The notes below the pieces were generated by a model. It saw only the letters and a program-made list of their open reading frames with translations. It was not told the origin of the DNA and ran no database searches. A DNA stretch of 64,000 bases, from positions 1 through 64,000 of the forward strand of contig JASANC010004600.1 of assembly GCA_030248135.1 (NCBI GenBank), given 5' to 3'. The position numbers and the translations under genes are program-made. Below are positions 54,901-64,000 of this stretch, in pieces. Origin of the DNA: Theristus sp. LFF4_11. Lineage: Eukaryota; Nematoda; Chromadorea; Monhysterida; Xyalidae. The first letter of the stretch is position 1; each line of letters begins with the position of its first letter.

Positions 54901-57900
54901 TTCTTGATGTGGTATTATAGGTTTTAAATGTTTCTTGATGTTGGCAACATTTAAGAGCATTTGAGAGCATTTAAGAGCATTTAAATTTCTGTTTCTCCTG
55001 TGAAAGTGTCTGTATTTTGCATCACCCGCATGATCGCAATGAGCAACAAATAACAACGGGAAAAGTGTGACCAAAAGTTCTAAAGGAGCACAGTAATAAT
55101 AAAATAATAATAAAAAAGAAAAGTGCACAACACAACATGAGCAGCTATATCCAGCTAAAGTGTCAATCAAATAAAGCAAGATTGCCTAGTTGCCACGGTT
55201 TCCATGAACTACCGTGCTAGCGGGCGGTTATGGTAACGTTTTCAAGCGCACCGTAACCGTACCGTGGTCAAAAAGCGCCTATGGTGGCCACTCTATAATA
55301 GCCATCGCTTAGTCACAATTCTTTGTCATACAGTTCAGTTCAAAGCACAAATGAACGTTTTTTTCGTTCGTCAAAAAAACGCCAAAAATATCGTAATCGA
55401 CAGTCACCATATGATTCCGTATTGTACAAAACAAACAAGCTTTCTTAGAATGTTCTGGCAGAGGTTTTGACAAGAATGGCGATTTTCGCACTACTGGCGA
55501 CATTTTTCGCCAATTGTCATCGTCGAATTGCGTGTCTGATGTCATCTGGCAGGTCATACAGCATATGCGCCGTTGTCGGCAGTGCACCGCGTAACGTTGC
55601 AATTTGTTGCGAATAAAAGTGCGCTTTTTTCGAATAATGTGACTTGTTGTTGTGGTCTGTATCATTGTGGCAACAACTGTCTTCATTCTTATGCCACAGC
55701 GTAACACTTTTCCTCGACGGCTCTTCATTCACAAACCTTGCCAGCATTTCGATGAAATCTGGTAGACACAGCAGGCCTGTGAGAAAGATAGTAGATTTGT
55801 GCGTTGTTCATTTCTGCACACGAATGGTAGTGTGACCAATGCAAATCAGCACGCTGCACACTCATTAAAATCAACACGAAGTAAGGCTTGCGTTCTACCT
55901 GCCCTCACGGGAAAGGTGACGTGCGTTTCTTTTGCCACCCGGTGCTTGTAGATCTCGTTGATCTGGTGGACACTGTTCAACATCAACCGCAACAGGGCTG
56001 CTTGTTCGGCAGTCATTTTATCGATTGTTCCATTCCTGCCCACACCTAAATTGGTCACGACTTTCAGTACATTGACTTTCTAGTCGTTTACTCAGCAAAG
56101 CGCAATATTGATAATGGCTGATTGATTGGTGAACGATTTTAAATCAGTCAATAACGTTGCGAGAAAACTTCATCAGGCCTTCCCTTTTTTGATATAGTTC
56201 TTGAACGAAAGCTGAAGTGAAGCTTATTCAACTGTTTACAATTACAATGACGTACCGTTTCTCATCGAACAGTATTGATCGATCATTTGGCCAATGTCGC
56301 GGTGCGTTTGTGCGCTCACGGCCCATCCAAGCGACAGGGAGGCGTTGGGTAAAACATTCTGGCAAACTTGCAAAAATGGGTCCAATGCGACCGGTGGATT
56401 TGGGGCAACCGGGTCTAGTGCGATGACATCAGCATTCAGCCAGATGATTTTTATGTTCTGTTTGAAGCGTTGACTTTTTGGTGATTCTTGATTCAGTAGC
56501 GCACTCAATGTGGCAATACCAATCTCAGCTGCTTCGATGCTCTTGAAGTCCAGTTTCAGACCGATTGCTGGTGTGTCTGCATTATCTAAAAATGCGGGAG
56601 ACGCATATAAAAGGAGGAATATGGCCTTGTGTAAGCAGTGAAAGACTTGGCTCGACAACGCTTTTCAAGTCTCTGATGTGGTACACACGGATACAAGTAC
56701 ATAAGAGTCATATTTTTGCGCCGCGTTTGTTGTTTAAAAGCTTGCTGAAAAGCGTAAAAACTTTGAAGTTATCTAGATATTTTTCAATTGTCCTCTTCAG
56801 TTTAGTCTAAAATCACATCATGTGCGAAATTCTGTACAGCATGGCCGAATAAATGAGGCAGTCCATCAAGGCGGGATTAGTCGCTGACTAGGAGTTGTCT
56901 TTTTCAAAAATGCCAACATAATTTCCAATCATGTGTGCAAGGGAGAAAGAATGAACAGAATAATACGGATAATCCATTAGTTTAAAAAAACGCGTCAAAT
57001 TTGGCATACAATTTGGTTTCTGAACTTCTTTTTCTTTCATTCAAAATTCGCGCGCTCCTTGCACCCTGAAAAAAACTGCCATGTTTAATCGGCTATACTG
57101 TAAATTCTGTGCAAAAAACAGAAACATCAGAGATTGCAAAACATTGCTGCATGTAGCTTTATCGTTATTGCTGACGTACGCACCGCTGTGCATACAGCAG
57201 CACCAGCGCAAAAAGTGTTGTCTTCCGTTGATTTTCACCCTTTTTACCAAACTCTTGTGACAGGATAAACCGGTGAGTCATTGCCTTTGCCACAGAAGGA
57301 GACCTTGCGTTCCCAATGCCTTTGCGATACACTTTGTGCAAACCAGTGTCAGCGATCTAAAGTCTGATCGTTATTTTAGTGGTTTTAGAGGTCGCTAAAT
57401 GCTAGAAAAAAGCAAATGTGAAAGTTTCATTTGTCTACAATGTACGAGGGTTGCCACTTGCAACCGAAATAAAAAATAAACGGCGCAAAAATATGACTCT
57501 TATGTACTTGTATCCGTGTGTACCACATCAGAGACTTGAAAAGCGTTGTCGAGCCAAGTCTTTCACTGCTTACACAAGGCCATATTCCTCCTTTTATATG
57601 CGTCTCCCGCATTTTTAGATAATATTCTGACTTTTACATAAGCCCCAAAGGTCCGACCAAAGTCACAATACGTTGGTCACACATTCTTCTAAACCCCGGA
57701 CAACTCAGGTTTTTCATTTTTCGTTTTTAGGCCAATTTCGTCTGTGCTATTTTTACGGCCAATTCGCCCAAAATCGTCACGATTCAGTACCTAGAATTGC
57801 TCACATAAGAAAACTGACCCAAAAGCCGTGATCGCGCAATGAATTACCATGGAAAACACCGATTTCTTGTTTTTCATTTCTGGACCAGTTTCACTAATTT

Positions 57901-60900
57901 CCACGGCCGATTCGCCCGAAATCGTCACGATTCGGTATCTAGAGTTGCTCACATGAAAAAACTAGCACAAAATCCGTGATCAGTGCATTTAATTACCATG
58001 GAAAACACCGTTTTTTTTGTTTTTCATTTCTGGACCGATTTCGCCAATTTCCACGGCCGATTCGCCCGAAATCGTCACGATTCAGTATCTAGAGTTGCTC
58101 ACATAAAAAACTAACCCAAAATCCGTGATCAGTGCATTGAATTACCCTGGAAAACACCGTTTTCTTGTTTTTCATTTCTGGACTGATTTCGCTAAAGTCC
58201 ACGGCCGATTTGCCCTAATCGTCACGATTCACCATCTAGAGTTGCTCACATAAAAAAACTAACCCAAAATTCGTGATCAGCGCATTGAATTACCCTGGAA
58301 AACACCCTTTTCTTGTTTTTCGTTTCTGGACCGATTTCGCCAATTTCCACGGCCGATTCGCCAGAAATCGTCACGATTCGGTATCTAGAGTTGCTCACAT
58401 AAAAAAAACTAACACAAAATCCGTGATCAGAGCATTGAATTACCCTGGAAAACACCCCTTTCTTGTTTTTCGTTTCTGGACCGACTTCGCCAATTTCCAC
58501 GCCCGATTCGCCCGAAATCGTCACGAGTCAGCATCTATAGTTGCTCACATAAAAAAACTAACCCAAAATCCGTGATCACCGCATTGAATTACCCTAGGAA
58601 ACACCCTTTTCTTGTTTTTCGTTTCTGGACCGATTTCGCCAATTTCCACGGCCGATTCGCCCGAAATCGTCACGATTCAGTATCTAGAGTTGCTCACATA
58701 AAAAAACTAACCCAAAATCCGTAATCAGCGCATTGAATTATCCTGGAAAACACCGTTTTCTTGTTTTTCGTTTCTGGAGCGATTTCGCCGATTTCCACGG
58801 CCGATTCGCCCGACATCGTCACGATTCAGCATCTAGAGTTGCTTGCATAAAAAACTAACCCAAAATTCGTGATCAGCGCATTGAATTACCCTGGAAAACA
58901 CCCTTTTCTTGTTTTTCGTTTCTGGACCGATTTCGCCAATTTCGACGGCCGATTCGCCCGAAATCGTCACGATTCAGTACCTAGAGTTGCTCACGTAAGA
59001 AAACTAACCCAAAATCCGTGATCAGCGCATTGAATTACTCTGGAAAACACCCTTTTCTTGTTTTTCGTTTCTGGACCGATTTCGCCAATTTCAACGGCCG
59101 ATTCGCCCGAAATCGTCACGATTCGGTATCTAGAGTTGCTCACATGAGAAAACTAACCCAAAATCCGTGATCAGCGCATTGAATTACACTGGAAAACATA
59201 GTTTTCTTGTTTTTCATTTCTGAACCGATTTCGCCGATTTCCACGGCCGATTCGCCGGAAATCGTCACGATTCAGCATCTAGAGTTGCTCACGTAAGAAA
59301 ACTAACCCAAAATCCGTGATCAGCGCATTGAATTACTACGGACTAGACTTTTTTCCTATTATTTTTCGTAGCTCAGACAAAATTTGTAAGAGTGAAAACT
59401 GATACTCAGTCAAAATGCTACGAACTTTCAAAAATGCACAATTTTAACTCAAAAAAGTGCCCGGGCAAAAAAATAAACTAAATTTTCAGAAAATACGGAT
59501 GAAATTACCCTAGGAAACATTTTTGTTCAACTGTGAAAGTGTCCCAGCTAAAAATTGAAAGGGCGAACACTTAAAACCAGGTGAAAACCCTCCAAACAAT
59601 TAAAAATGCCCAATTTTTTACCCAAAAACAGGGTCTGGGTAAAAAATTAACCCGATTTTCAAAATCTCCGGATGGAATTACCCCAGGGAACATTTTTGTT
59701 CGACTGTGAAAGTGTCGCAGGCAAAAATTTAAAGGGCGAACACATGTTGATTACATAGCTGAAAAAAAAATACAAAGGGAAAGAAGTAACACTGTTTTCA
59801 GAATAGGTTTTTCGTGTCTACAGCGTATGAAAAGTGGTCGGATAAAAAATTTTTCGCGGCTCCAAGCACAACTTTGGGTGTTCGTTTCGTGTGCACAGTG
59901 CCAAGTTTGTGGCTTATACTATGCTCGCTGGACGCAGCGAGCAAATTTGAAAAAAGCGCGCGAGGGGATAACGGCTCATATTATGCGTGATGCGCTGTCC
60001 GCTCGCTGGCGCTCGCTCGCGCATCCGCATGATTTCTGCGCAATCTGGCGTGTGCAAACTTTGAAGCATTGAGTTTGCGTATCGATTTTATGCGCCATAT
60101 GTACGGGGATGGGATGGGCTATTGTACAGTTCAAGCTTTTGGCTGTCTGACTTATATTACTGCGTTTTGCTGATTGGCTGTATTTGAATTTGACACACTA
60201 ATTGGTGCTTCAGTTATAGCACAGTAGGAACTGGTTGCAAAGAAACGAACCTTGCTCAGCGTTTGTAGCAATCCTGTGTGACATCATGTTTTGTCCAATA
60301 ACATCAGTTTGAATAGCCGGACAATAACAATGATCTTCAGTTTTGAACCATAATCCAGAAACCAGTACACTGCAGGAAACTAACGTGGTCACCGAAAGGA
60401 CGTTCATAGTCAAACTCAAGCAAATTCATCATTTGTGCATTTTGATTTTTTACCGTTTACACCGCATTCAATGCAAATAGAAACCATTTCGAACTGTCTC
60501 TGAACAACATTCAACTGCAATTACACATGAAACAAAAAGCATATTATTTGCATAATGTTGCTATTTCGGACACGTATCATTTTTATTTAGTTTGAGAATG
60601 CAGAATTATTGATAAAGCAGTAGTGCACACTTTACGAATCGAACGCTAAAAACTAGTCATTCACACCAAAAACAAAGATAATTTGAAAAGGTCCAACACA
60701 TGAACACTTTCTGGCCAGCACATCATTGGTTTGGCAGAAAAATACAACAAAAAACGTTTTTGCAACATTTTTGAAAGACATTTTTTCCAGGAGCTTCTCT
60801 CAATCGAGCAACCGTGGCTCGGCAAGTTGAGCGTTCGAAAGCGAATCGACTATGAGCAAATACAGAATTTCACGATTCACGTCATCGCGCAGGTCGGTGT

Positions 60901-62347
60901 TTGGACACATTTTCACGCAGAAAAAGTGTCCGAACATGAAGTGTCCGGTCTCTCGTCCGCTTGGGTGTCCGTGGAAATAACATGGGCCCAAAACGCCGAG
61001 CGTGTGTGTTGTTGCCACCTTCTTTTCCGGTACTCCAGGCAGCCAAGGCACCGGACACCAGTTTGGACAGCCTTTTTTAGCGTGTTGTAGGATACAAAGC
61101 TGTTGCAACAAAAAAAATCTTAAAAAACAAAAAATGTGTTTTCTGTTGCACACAGGATGAAGGCATCCCGCCGCGATCGTCTGTTGTCCCCGTGCACGTT
61201 CAAGTCATCGACGTTGACGACCTCAATCCGGAGTTTGAGCACAATGCGTACTACGCGGTGCTGGCGCGCGACACACCAGTGGTCGGTCAGATGTTTGTTG
61301 GATGTTCTTGAAATGTTGTTGATTACGCCTGTACTGTGTTTTGAACATAGTTTGATTGGCCATGCTTCAAATCAAATCAATAAGACCAGAATTAACCGTA
61401 GCGAACTGGGTATCTGATCTTATTTGTCCATTTCCGTTCATCTTGAGTGTGTGTCTTTTTTCATTCAATATGCAGCATAAGTCATCAAGAAAACTCGTGG
61501 CAGAATTGTAGCTCAGTTGTGTTTGCGATTTGAGTATTGCAAAAAATGGCATCACACACTGCGAATTTCAAGGCACCGTGCACTGTGCAATCAGTTTCAG
61601 TCATTTTTTTTCAAAAACACGCAGTGCAGAAGGCAGTGCAGGTAGTTTCACAGTGCATGATGCAATTTTTTGCGTGTTACGGACTGAATTTGCAGATTCC
61701 TTGGTAAATAAATCCCACAGAAAACTAAAAGAATTTGAATTTAGGGCATCGACATCAACGTTCTGCCGTCGCCCATTCACGCGCACGACGGTGACACGTT
61801 GAACGCACCGGTGGAATATCTTCTGCACGGGGGTAAATTATTCACTCTGAGTAAATGGGTAAAAAATTTATGAGCAAAAATGTCTAAAAAGGTCCCAACT
61901 TTGTGGTTTAGAATAAAAAATATCTCGACAGATTTTTTTATGAATTTCTTTTCTCAGAAAACGCGCATCGCTTCACCGTGGAGCCGACCGGTCAACTGCG
62001 GTTGATCGATCATTTGCCGGAGGACAAAATTCTGATCATGCAAATCACGGTGATCATTGGTGGTTGTTCGTTTCTCGAAATTCAGTCTGTTGTTTTTTTC
62101 CAATTCTCAGCAATTTCAGCATTCTCACTTAAAAAAATAACCAAATTCGTCACACAGGCGAGACAAGTCGACCGGCCAGAACGACAGGCGCAGGCGAGTC
62201 TGCGGCTAACGTTGGCCGGTCCGAGCACGACGCCGCTGCGGTTCACGAGAGGCGTCTACCAGGTGAACGTGTCGGAGAGTGTGCCGCCTAGCACGCAGAT
62301 CCTGCAGGTGGTCGCGCGCAGCAAATCACCGGTGGGTAGATTGGTGG

Positions 62348-62394
<47 letters not shown>

Positions 62395-62510
62395 GTTGGT
62401 TGATTGATTGATTGATTGACTGATTGATTGTTTGAATAATTGATTAATTGATTGATTGATTGATTGACTGATTGATTGATTGATTGATTGATTGAGTGAT
62501 TGATTGATTA

Positions 62511-62550
<40 letters not shown>

Positions 62551-63894
62551 ATTGATTGATTGAATTCCAATTTCAGGATTCCACGTTGTTCTATTCCATT
62601 CCGAACGCCACCGATTACCCGCAGTTCGAACTCGATCCCCGTTCAGGCATCTTGAAGGTTGCGGTTGATTTGGATTATGAGACTGACACACGATTCACAG
62701 TGCCGGTGCGCGCGACTGATGGACAGCTGGTAAACACAATTACAATCAGCAACAAGCTGAGTGGCTGCATTTGATTTGAATTGTGACATGTTGATAGGCT
62801 GTATAAGAATTGCCACACGCTGATTGGCTACTTCAGACTGACTAGAATTACTTGCGTTCTCGCAGTGATAGAAACAAAAACAACAAAACGTTTGGGTTTG
62901 TGTTCATATGAATGAGTTTCTTCCTGTTTTACTCCCAAAAACCATATGTGCAATTTCGAAATGTGAAACTGTGGATTTCATGTTGTTTTATTTTTTGTCC
63001 CAGAGTGCCGAAGCACTAGTGCAAATCGTGATCACAGACGCCAACGATCATTCGCCGGTCTTCACGGAGTCAATCTATAATTTTCAGCCGGATTTCCGCA
63101 TTTCGCGCTACGTCGGCAGGGTTGAGGTGGGGTTTTTTGTAACCTTTTTTTTGTCTGACGAGACTCATGGTTGTTTTCCATATTAAATATTCTTTTTTTC
63201 ATTCACAGGCCACCGACAACGACGTCAACGATCACATCTACTTCACTTTGCTCAGTTTCAATGAGTAAGGAAAAGTTTGGATTTAATCTGACTGGATTGA
63301 GCGTCATATTTGAAGTGCTGGGGCCAGTTGGTTGGAAAAATTTGACATCCGAGAATGTTGAAAAACCCTGTCCAGTTTATGATAACCGTTCCAATAATGT
63401 CCGTACAACGGCGTGGTGTGAGTGGGGTGCGTTTACCGCTGTCACTCATCCCTGTGCGCGCGCACCACCACACCACAAAAAAAAGAAAAAATCTCAAAAT
63501 CATCTCGATTTTTCCAACTTTCCACGACACAAAACAAAACCAAAACGCAGGCTCTTCACGGTCGACCAGCTCGGCGAGATTCGCCTTCGCAACGACTCGC
63601 AAGTGCCCGCCGACAATCGCACGTTCGAGCTGGTGATCGCCGCGCAGGACACTGGCAGGCCGCCTCGACGTGCGCACGCGACCGCGCGCGTTCTCGTCGT
63701 CGCGCACGACACCGATGACGTCACGGCACATGACGGCAAATTGGCGACAGCTGGCGGTGGCGGTGGCGGTGGCGCGGAGACACTGCTGCTGGTCGGCTGG
63801 TACTGGATCGTGGCGTTGTCGGCCGCGCTGTTGGTGTTGGCGCTGTGTCTGACGATGCTGCTGGTGTACGCGTGCAAACGCAAACGGTTCGGTG
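42926..63894 (+). CDS. Cadherin, PCDH15/Cad99C-like, five repeats plus membrane segment (3' end beyond window)
   Basis: Calcium-dependent cell-adhesion receptor. Exons: 42926-43130, 45294-45368, 45694-45833, 46306-46371, 47533-47622, 60791-60892, 61156-61281, 61745-61832, 61958-62049, 62158-62331, 62577-62729, 63004-63126, 63209-63264 and 63551 to about 63891-63894. Joins are phase-consistent. Exon 1 encodes a signal-peptide-like start (LLLHFTIIILNFSA) and a Thr-rich stretch, but could be promoter instead. EC1 has CDLRTG and VECRSL, a cysteine pair placed as in PCDH15, and ends DANDNAPTF. EC2 ends DVDDLNPEF, EC4 ends DANDHSPVF, and EC5 leads to a Gly-run and a hydrophobic helix (VALSAALLVLALCLTMLLV) with a basic stop-transfer KRKRF. 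EC2 lacks the usual first 40 or so residues, so an exon between 47623 and 60790 is probably missed. Five repeats is short compared with the eleven of vertebrate PCDH15, so the orthology is tentative. The very large intron 5 contains two antisense genes. Confidence 0.84.
42996..43090 (+). promoter_or_regulatory. Cluster of four CCAAT boxes in the putative first cadherin exon
   Basis: CCAATCAG occurs at 42996, 43021, 43053 and 43086 on the same strand, spaced 25, 32 and 33 bp. The last two sit in a direct duplication of about 33 bp (CACGCAGGAATCGCCGAC). CCAATCAG is the known core of NF-Y sites. The stretch may be a promoter or a coding repeat (QESPTNQT twice), or both. Confidence 0.45.
43131..45293 (+). 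other. Cadherin intron 1, no further feature supported
   Basis: AT-rich intron of 2.2 kb. A possible exon after the acceptor near 43490 (TTTTTTTTCAG) gives a short frame but no phase-consistent donor I trust. A CA microsatellite lies near 43915. Confidence 0.4.
46415..46600. repeat. GTGTCC-containing hairpin repeat, copy 1
   Basis: AGAAATAAAAGTAGCCC and CCACTTTTATTTCTGG face each other, bounded by GGTGTCC and GGACACC. A related, diverged copy lies at 60905-61080 in the same gene (GTGTCCGTGGAAATAA, GGGCCCAAAA, TGTTGCCACC). Confidence 0.6.
48108..51338 (-). CDS. FAM151/menorin-family membrane protein, complete (gene A)
   Basis: The FAM151 family includes C. elegans MNR-1 (menorin), a skin-derived cue for dendrite branching, and has a GDPD-like fold; catalytic activity is uncertain. 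Six exons on the minus strand: 51338-51093, 50714-50528, 50026-49793, 49543-49220, 48864-48655, 48406-48108. Phases agree and the total is 1500 nt (499 aa). Residues 1-15 are basic, 16-38 form one hydrophobic helix (VVVSLVALLLLIIAGVALLAF), suggesting a type II anchor, then an acidic/Ser linker and a Thr-rich stalk (about 85-120). The FAM151 domain follows: WRHRVNTRQQLLDAL, HLIEVDVR, AVLSHDP, GVKFDFKSTEAA, VIWLNFG, VPLSLEKDY, AVTFPIYAG and SVTLWR. The family's usual LGW triplet is replaced near LSLEKDY. It lies wholly inside a cadherin intron on the opposite strand. Gene B nearby is a paralogue. Confidence 0.86.
48993..49122. repeat. ACGTC/CRE-like repeat array
   Basis: About 130 bp made of CGTCACGTCA, CACGTCACGCC and TGTCATGTCA variants with 5- and 10-bp periodicity, inside gene A intron 4. 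GTGACGTAAC and CACGTCA resemble bZIP (CRE) sites. It may be a simple repeat without function. Confidence 0.7.
51470..52780. other. Cadherin intron segment upstream of FAM151 gene A
   Basis: AT-rich and without a supported gene. It should hold the promoter of the minus-strand gene A, but I cannot mark a core element. Confidence 0.4.
52978..53729. mobile_element. Complete miniature LTR retrotransposon (TRIM-like)
   Basis: Two direct repeats of 159 bp (52982-53140 and 53567-53725) look identical. They begin AGTTGGGAACAACG and end TTAACCCTCTCT. The element is flanked by a 4-bp duplication ATAA (52978-52981 and 53726-53729). Directly after the left repeat is TGGCGCCCAACG, a typical tRNA primer-binding site; directly before the right repeat is GGGGAGA, a polypurine tract. 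The 426-bp interior has no gag or pol, so it depends on another element. Confidence 0.9.
53818..54640. mobile_element. Inverted-repeat element with GGAGAACTGAGGGAA motifs
   Basis: Left GTCACAGTGGGCTGTAGGAG with AACTGAGGGAAGGAGAACTG mirrors right CCTTCCCTCAGTTCTCCGCC with CCGTCACAGTGACC. Both ends carry internal repeats of GGAGAACTGA or GGAGGACTGA. The interior is AT-rich without a gene. Confidence 0.65.
55517..56576 (-). pseudogene. FAM151-family gene, 5' part not found (gene B, possibly a relic)
   Basis: Paralogue of gene A. Three minus-strand exons, 56576-56256, 55899... more exactly 56576-56256, 56045-55899 and 55776-55517, join in phase and end in TGA. They carry GLKLDFKSIEAAE, IIWLNADV, ASLSLGWA (the family's LGW triplet, lost in gene A), VTFPVRAG and SVTLW. 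The exon expected upstream, for the VNT/EVDV part of the domain and any signal or anchor, is not visible between 56577 and 60790. An inverted-repeat element abuts the acceptor of the first visible exon. A signal-peptide-like frame at 60419-60210 (minus) could be a distant first exon but would still leave the domain's start missing. No stop or frameshift breaks the three exons, so it may also be an intact gene with an unrecognised exon. Confidence 0.65.
56581..57623. mobile_element. Inverted-repeat element next to FAM151 gene B
   Basis: Arms of about 147 bp, 56581-56727 and 57477-57623, are near-perfect reverse complements beginning ATTATCTAAAAATGCGGGAG. The end sequence also appears alone near 54432-54455 (CTCCCGCATTTTTAGATAAT), so the family is dispersed. 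The interior of about 750 bp has no recognised gene. The left end is only 4 nt from a gene B exon. Confidence 0.85.
57720..59335. repeat. 149-bp satellite, about eleven tandem copies
   Basis: GCCCGAAATCGTCACGATTC recurs about every 149 bp from about 57760 to 59250. Each unit also has TCTAGAGTTGCTCACATAA, AACCCAAAATCCGTGATCA and TTTTTCGTTTCTGGACCGAT. Copies differ by a few percent. Frames within are repeat artefacts. Confidence 0.92.
59490..59745. repeat. Two diverged copies of a repeat of about 185 bp
   Basis: GAATTACCC then GGAACATTTTTGTTC, ACTGTGAAAGTGTC and AAAGGGCGAACAC occur twice in the same order. It follows the 149-bp satellite and shares its GAATTACCC phrase. Confidence 0.7.
59750..60790. 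other. End of the large cadherin intron
   Basis: Contains a GC-rich open frame at 59827-60072 with no family motif, one CCAAT-box pair at 60172-60205, and a minus-strand frame 60419-60210 with a signal-peptide-like start (NVLSVTTLVSCSVLVSG) and several Cys. That frame has a possible donor (GAGCAAG then GTTCGT), so it might be a first exon of an antisense gene. None is called. Confidence 0.35.
60905..61080. repeat. GTGTCC-containing hairpin repeat, copy 2
   Basis: Diverged relative of the copy at 46415-46600, sharing GTGTCCGTGGAAATAA, GCCCAAAA and GTTGCCACC in the same order, with GGACACC-type ends. It lies in the cadherin intron after exon 6. Confidence 0.55.
62345..62570 (+). repeat. (GATT)n simple repeat filling a cadherin intron
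   Basis: About 225 bp of TTGA tetranucleotides with a few TTGG, TTAA and GACT variants. It makes up nearly the whole intron between the exons at 62158 and 62577. The long minus-strand Asn/Gln/Ser frame here is a repeat artefact. Confidence 0.95.
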
Positions 63895-64000
63895 GTTTTA
63901 TTTTGGAGCGACCGGTTTATGCATTGTCTTGGTTTTTGCGCATGGTTTTTCCGATTGTGCTTGATTGGAATTTGATGATAAAAACTGAGTGCGGCTGAGG

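Larger units (their letters stand above)
52783..55005. mobile_element. Nested repeat cluster bounded by inverted AAATGCTCTCAAATGC arms
   Basis: The left segment (AGGAGAAACAGAAAAATAAATG then TGCTCTCAAATGC) is the reverse complement of the right segment at about 54950-55005 (GCATTTGAGAGCATTTAAGAGC then TTTCTGTTTCTCC). Between them lie the LTR element at 52978-53729 and the inverted-repeat element at 53818-54640. Near 54850-54950 a 30-bp phrase (AAATGTTTCTTGATG) is repeated two to three times. This looks like one older element that took later insertions. Confidence 0.5.

Noticed and set aside
57720..59335. CRISPR array
   Set aside because: Whole units repeat without unique spacers, and the DNA is clearly eukaryotic.
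59827..60072. GC-rich 81-codon frame as a small gene
   Set aside because: No family motif, no splice partner in phase, and it sits among repeats; left as undetermined.
62326..62691. 121-codon Asn/Gln/Ser-rich minus-strand frame
   Set aside because: Translation of the (GATT)n repeat; the real exon here is on the plus strand.

Overview
This window is genomic DNA from an invertebrate-like metazoan. Every gene is split by short GT-AG introns. Exons are GC-rich and introns AT-rich, and about half of the sequence is repeats. I cannot name the species. The families found are all animal families: a BTB/zinc-finger protein, an ABCC4/MRP4-type transporter, FAM151/menorin-type proteins and a PCDH15/Cad99C-type cadherin.

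Layout. 1-5750 is a block of roughly 365-390 bp satellite units arranged as large inverted repeats, resembling a foldback transposon. 5758-6965 is a second terminal-inverted-repeat element. 7009-14796 (+) is a 15-exon gene for a predicted 908-residue protein with two BTB domains and ten C2H2 zinc fingers. 15097-18662 is a repeat with about 275 bp inverted ends enclosing a broken gag-integrase fragment on the minus strand. 19538-36216 (+) is a 31-exon full ABC transporter of about 1421 residues; one exon near the last transmembrane helix is present in two diverged copies of identical length and phase. 36217-42925 has no gene I can support. 42926 to the right edge (+) is a cadherin with five cadherin repeats and a membrane segment, running off the window. 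Its largest intron (47623-60790) holds two FAM151-family genes on the opposite strand (48108-51338, and 55517-56576 with its 5' part missing). The same intron holds an intact miniature LTR element (52978-53729), two more inverted-repeat elements and a 149-bp satellite.

Gene models were built by joining open frames across GT/AG sites and requiring the phases to match. The BTB-zinc-finger, ABC and first FAM151 models close with no phase conflict from start to stop. The cadherin model probably lacks one exon. The genes look functionally unrelated (transcription, export, adhesion, a FAM151 membrane protein) and there is no operon logic. The most unusual signals are the duplicated transporter exon with a long G-run beside one copy, pairs of CCAAT boxes spaced about 28-31 bp that recur in introns, the antisense FAM151 pair nested in the cadherin intron, and the many unrelated inverted-repeat elements.
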